This document shows positions 61,373 through 64,000 of a stretch of 64,000 bases of DNA, piece by piece (positions within the stretch are counted from its first letter, which is position 1; each line of letters begins with the position of its first letter). Under the pieces are notes generated by a model. It saw only the letters and a program-made list of their open reading frames with translations. It searched no databases and was not told the origin of the DNA. The stretch is taken from the NCBI GenBank assembly GCA_949357655.1, contig CASHTG010000020.1, positions 1,488,001-1,552,000 on the forward strand, given 5' to 3'. The position numbers were made by a program, and so were the translations under genes. This stretch comes from Parascedosporium putredinis (lineage: Eukaryota > Ascomycota > Sordariomycetes > Microascales > Microascaceae).

Positions 61373-61735
61373 ATGTCACCCATTCACCAAACAACCGCGC
61401 CGGACAAAGAAGCTCGAAACCCCGCCGGTATCCACGTCGTGAACCAAGCTATGGGGCCTTGCATCACCCTTGGCGGCGAGAATGGCGTACAGGTGGGCCG
61501 CTTGGTGACTCCCCGCGACAACAAGGTTCTTGAGCAAGGGCGGTTCACCACGCTCGGTCTCGCGGGGTGCTGGTGCTATTTGGTCGTCTACGCCGCAAAC
61601 GGATATATCTTCCCCAGCTTCAAGGACCTCGAGGGCAGGGTGAATCTGGGGAAGCCAGCTTTGGATTGGACACTTTGCGTCGAGCGGCGGCTCCCCGGCC
61701 GTGGTCTTGGGAAAAGCGCCCGTTCAGCAAGGTGA
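61373..61735 (+). CDS. Hypothetical protein, 120 aa (weak)
   Basis: Single frame of 120 aa. Evidence for coding: the third codon positions are mostly C or G through much of the frame, and a TATA element lies 79 bp upstream. No domain recognised; the segments GPCITLGGENGVQVGRLVTP and YAANGYIFPSFKDLEGRVNL look protein-like. The last 15 residues are arginine- and serine-rich, and the true end may lie past an intron or missing base. Could equally be a chance frame. Confidence 0.35.
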   Translation: MSPIHQTTAPDKEARNPAGIHVVNQAMGPCITLGGENGVQVGRLVTPRDNKVLEQGRFTTLGLAGCWCYLVVYAANGYIFPSFKDLEGRVNLGKPALDWTLCVERRLPGRGLGKSARSAR

Positions 61736-62872
61736 GGCGACCCGGCTTGGCAACTATTCGGAGACGGAATAGGAAACGTGGCCGAGGAGCAACACTAGCG
61801 CCTCGAGCACCAACAGCGAGACTGGCCAATGGAAAACTTGCGGGGAGATAAGTCGCGCTGCACAGCTTGTCCGTGGGCTTGTGGGGAACGCCTGTTGCCA
61901 CCACTGAACGCTAGATGTTAAGGGGCATTTCAAGGCAGCCCCCGGTTCCCCTCATGTTGTGATGATAAATCTTACAGGCCCGTGACAAACGGGGAACTGC
62001 TCAGGATTGATTGGCTCGCCAGGGATCGAGGAACACCCATGACACGACGAAATTGGGAAGAAAAAGTGCGTTTTCCGGCGCTAGACCACATGGCAGGCGG
62101 AAGCCCCGAATAACTAAGAACGCTGGCGGCATCTCAAATGTTCCTCACAAGGTCACCGCAAGTCCCGAGTTCTTCGCTGCTGCTTGGGGAGTCATGGCTC
62201 GAGTTTGGAGTGATCATCTTTGACCTTAGGCAAAAATTCAAAGAAAAAGCTGCACACTGCGGTGGCAGAATTCTACTCTCATCTACGAAGGATTGGAAAA
62301 AGAATTCTCTGTAAATCCCCTTCCGAGCTAATTTCACCTTACCTATCCATTGAAAATCCTTCAATGTTCTCGCTTGTATTTTTCTTCTTCTGTGGGCCTT
62401 TTGGTTGTGCAGTTTGGTGGCAATACGGGTTTCTTTTTCCCGCACTATTGGTGCTGGGGTAATCCCACTCTCCGCATTCTCCCGCAATTTCCCCAAGGTC
62501 CCACCCAAATTGGTCCAACAAAACGAGAGAAATGCCTCGGTTTCCTCTCAAGGGCCGCTCAACTTGGCTTAGTTTCCTGAGAGTCTGCCACACTCTGCGG
62601 AGTAAGGCATGGGGAACACAGTCGGCACTGAAAACCGGGAGGAGGTACACCGGGGTAAGGGAACAAACCGGGCTAGGGCCAGAAAGGAGAAAAATAGGAG
62701 GGTAAGCAAGGCAAAACATAAAGGCCGTTGTTCCCTCACGACGAAATATTTTCTGTTTCTTTCTTTGTAGCAGGACGTCTCATCAATATCCTTTTGTGTA
62801 CGCCTCGCTCCAGTTCGTGCAGCGGACAGACACAGTCGGCAGGTTCTTCTTATTCGCAAGCAACGGGACACC
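61736..62872. other. Intergenic, promoter of the DAL5-like permease
   Basis: 1.1 kb with no supported gene. Confidence 0.5.
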
Positions 62873-64000
62873 ATGAGTCCCCGTACCTCCAACGACCACC
62901 AGAATGAGGTGAAGGAGAAGGAGTCGGCCCTCGAGGAGGTTGCCTCGAACCATGAGGGTATCGTGATCGATGACGCGACCCAGAAGAGGATTGTGAGGAA
63001 GATCGATTGGTATCTCATGCCAGTGGTAAGACTAGCCAACCAACCTTTATGTTCCAACTACCAACTTGCACTACTCCCGTGTCAAATTCGTTCCAAATAA
63101 GCTGACCAATCGGTTCGTTTAGCTCTGCTTCACGTATGCGATCCAATACTACGACAAGGCCGTCATTTCACAAGCCGCCATTTTCGGTCTTCGAGATGAC
63201 CTTGATCTGCAGTCCGGCCTCCGCTACTCGTGGGTCGGCCTCGTCTTCTACTTTGGCCACATGGTTGGCATGTACCCTTGCTCTATCCTCGCCCAGCGCT
63301 TCCGACCTAAGAGGGTCTGCTCGATCCTCACTATCGTATGGGGCATCATCGTGCTCCTCACGCCCACCTGCAAGTCTTTCGCTGGTATTCTGGCCAACCG
63401 GTTTTTCCTTGGCCTCGTAGAATCCGGTGTCAGCCCCATCTTCATGCTTGTCGTCGGTCTTTGGTACACGCAGAAGGAGCAGTCCTTCCGCAGTGCCATC
63501 TGGTACTCTTGCAGCGGTGGCAGCATGCTCATCAGCCCCTGATCAGCTACGGTCTCGCGCACATCGCCCCGGGCGTTCTCAACCCCTGGCAATACATGTT
63601 CCTTGTCGCCGGCGCCATCACTTTCCTCTGGGGTGTTGCCCTTTTGTGGATCTTCCCGGACACGCCCCAAAACGCCAAGGGATGGACTGAGGAGGAGAGG
63701 GTCATTCTTCTGGAGAGAGTCAAGCGCGACAACGTGGGTGGCGAGCACCCCAACTTCAAGCTGAACCAGGCTATTGAGGCTGTGTGCGATGTCCAGTTTT
63801 GGGTTCTCTTCGTCATGGCTCTCCTGTCGACCACTGGCGCCGCGGTCATGACCATCTTTTCATCCGTCGTCTTCGCCGGCATGGGTTTCGATGCCTATAC
63901 CTCGATTTTGCTCAACCTCCCCACCGGCGTGATGGCTTTCATCGCCATTCTCGGCTCGGGCTGGCTCGGAAGCACCAAGTTTGGCAGGCTCAACACTCTA
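62873..64000 (+). CDS. DAL5-like MFS permease (anion:cation symporter family), 3' end outside window
   Basis: Partial gene: exons 62873-63025 and 63123 onward, cut at 64000. Hydrophilic N-terminus rich in E and K, then IVRKIDWYLMPV, the standard entry to TM1 in the allantoate/nicotinate permease family, followed by DKAVISQAAIFGL, RYSWVGLVFYFGHMVGMYP and NRFFLGLVESGVSPIFML. The family imports organic anions such as allantoate, ureidosuccinate, nicotinate or biotin precursors. One C is missing near 63538 (LISP/LISYGLAH). About 370 residues are visible out of an expected 500 or so. Confidence 0.9.

Noticed and set aside
1..64000. CRISPR arrays, insertion sequences or transposase genes
   Set aside because: No direct-repeat/spacer arrays, transposase, reverse transcriptase or long terminal repeats were recognised; the genome type is fungal.

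Overview
The window is chromosomal DNA of a filamentous ascomycete (Pezizomycotina, probably Sordariomycetes). The evidence is: short 50-125 nt introns with GT...AG ends and CTAAC-like branch sites, dispersed single 5S rRNA genes rather than 5S in an rDNA array, and fungal-only families (Zn2Cys6 regulators, AA9 LPMO, ERG3, DAL5-type and yeast-type amino-acid permeases, TmpB). I support 24 protein genes and two 5S rRNA genes, both on the minus strand.

Layout. 0-6 kb: two 5S genes flank a bacterial-type S13 D-Ala-D-Ala carboxypeptidase homologue, followed by a BPI-like lipid-binding protein. 7.5-31 kb: a quinate/sugar-type permease, a BTB protein, a small hypothetical, a Zn2Cys6 regulator divergent in content but co-oriented with a DHA1 efflux pump (their upstream regions share a TCCGCGGA palindrome module), a phenol-2-monooxygenase-like flavoprotein, a GT32-type glycosyltransferase, a cytochrome b561 protein, a second Zn2Cys6 regulator, a 100-aa membrane protein and an arylsulfotransferase. 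Several of these suggest handling of aromatic compounds. 31.4-37 kb is a 5.6 kb gene-free stretch. 37-48 kb: a TmpB-type fusion (adenylation domain joined to a membrane flavoprotein), an AA9 LPMO, a C2H2 regulator and a soluble bacterial-type cytochrome P450. 48-64 kb: an amino-acid permease, an MFS transporter, a full ABCB transporter, ERG3, a weak hypothetical, and a DAL5-like permease cut by the window end.

Data quality. Eighteen of the protein genes read through only if a missing base is assumed, at 46 sites in total. Every site is a deletion (44 of one base, 2 of two bases). Nearly all lie in G or C runs or CT repeats, and after adding the bases every exon set sums to a multiple of three. 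I treat these as consensus errors of the assembly, not as pseudogenes. Lengths in amino acids below assume the missing bases; coordinates are those of the given sequence.
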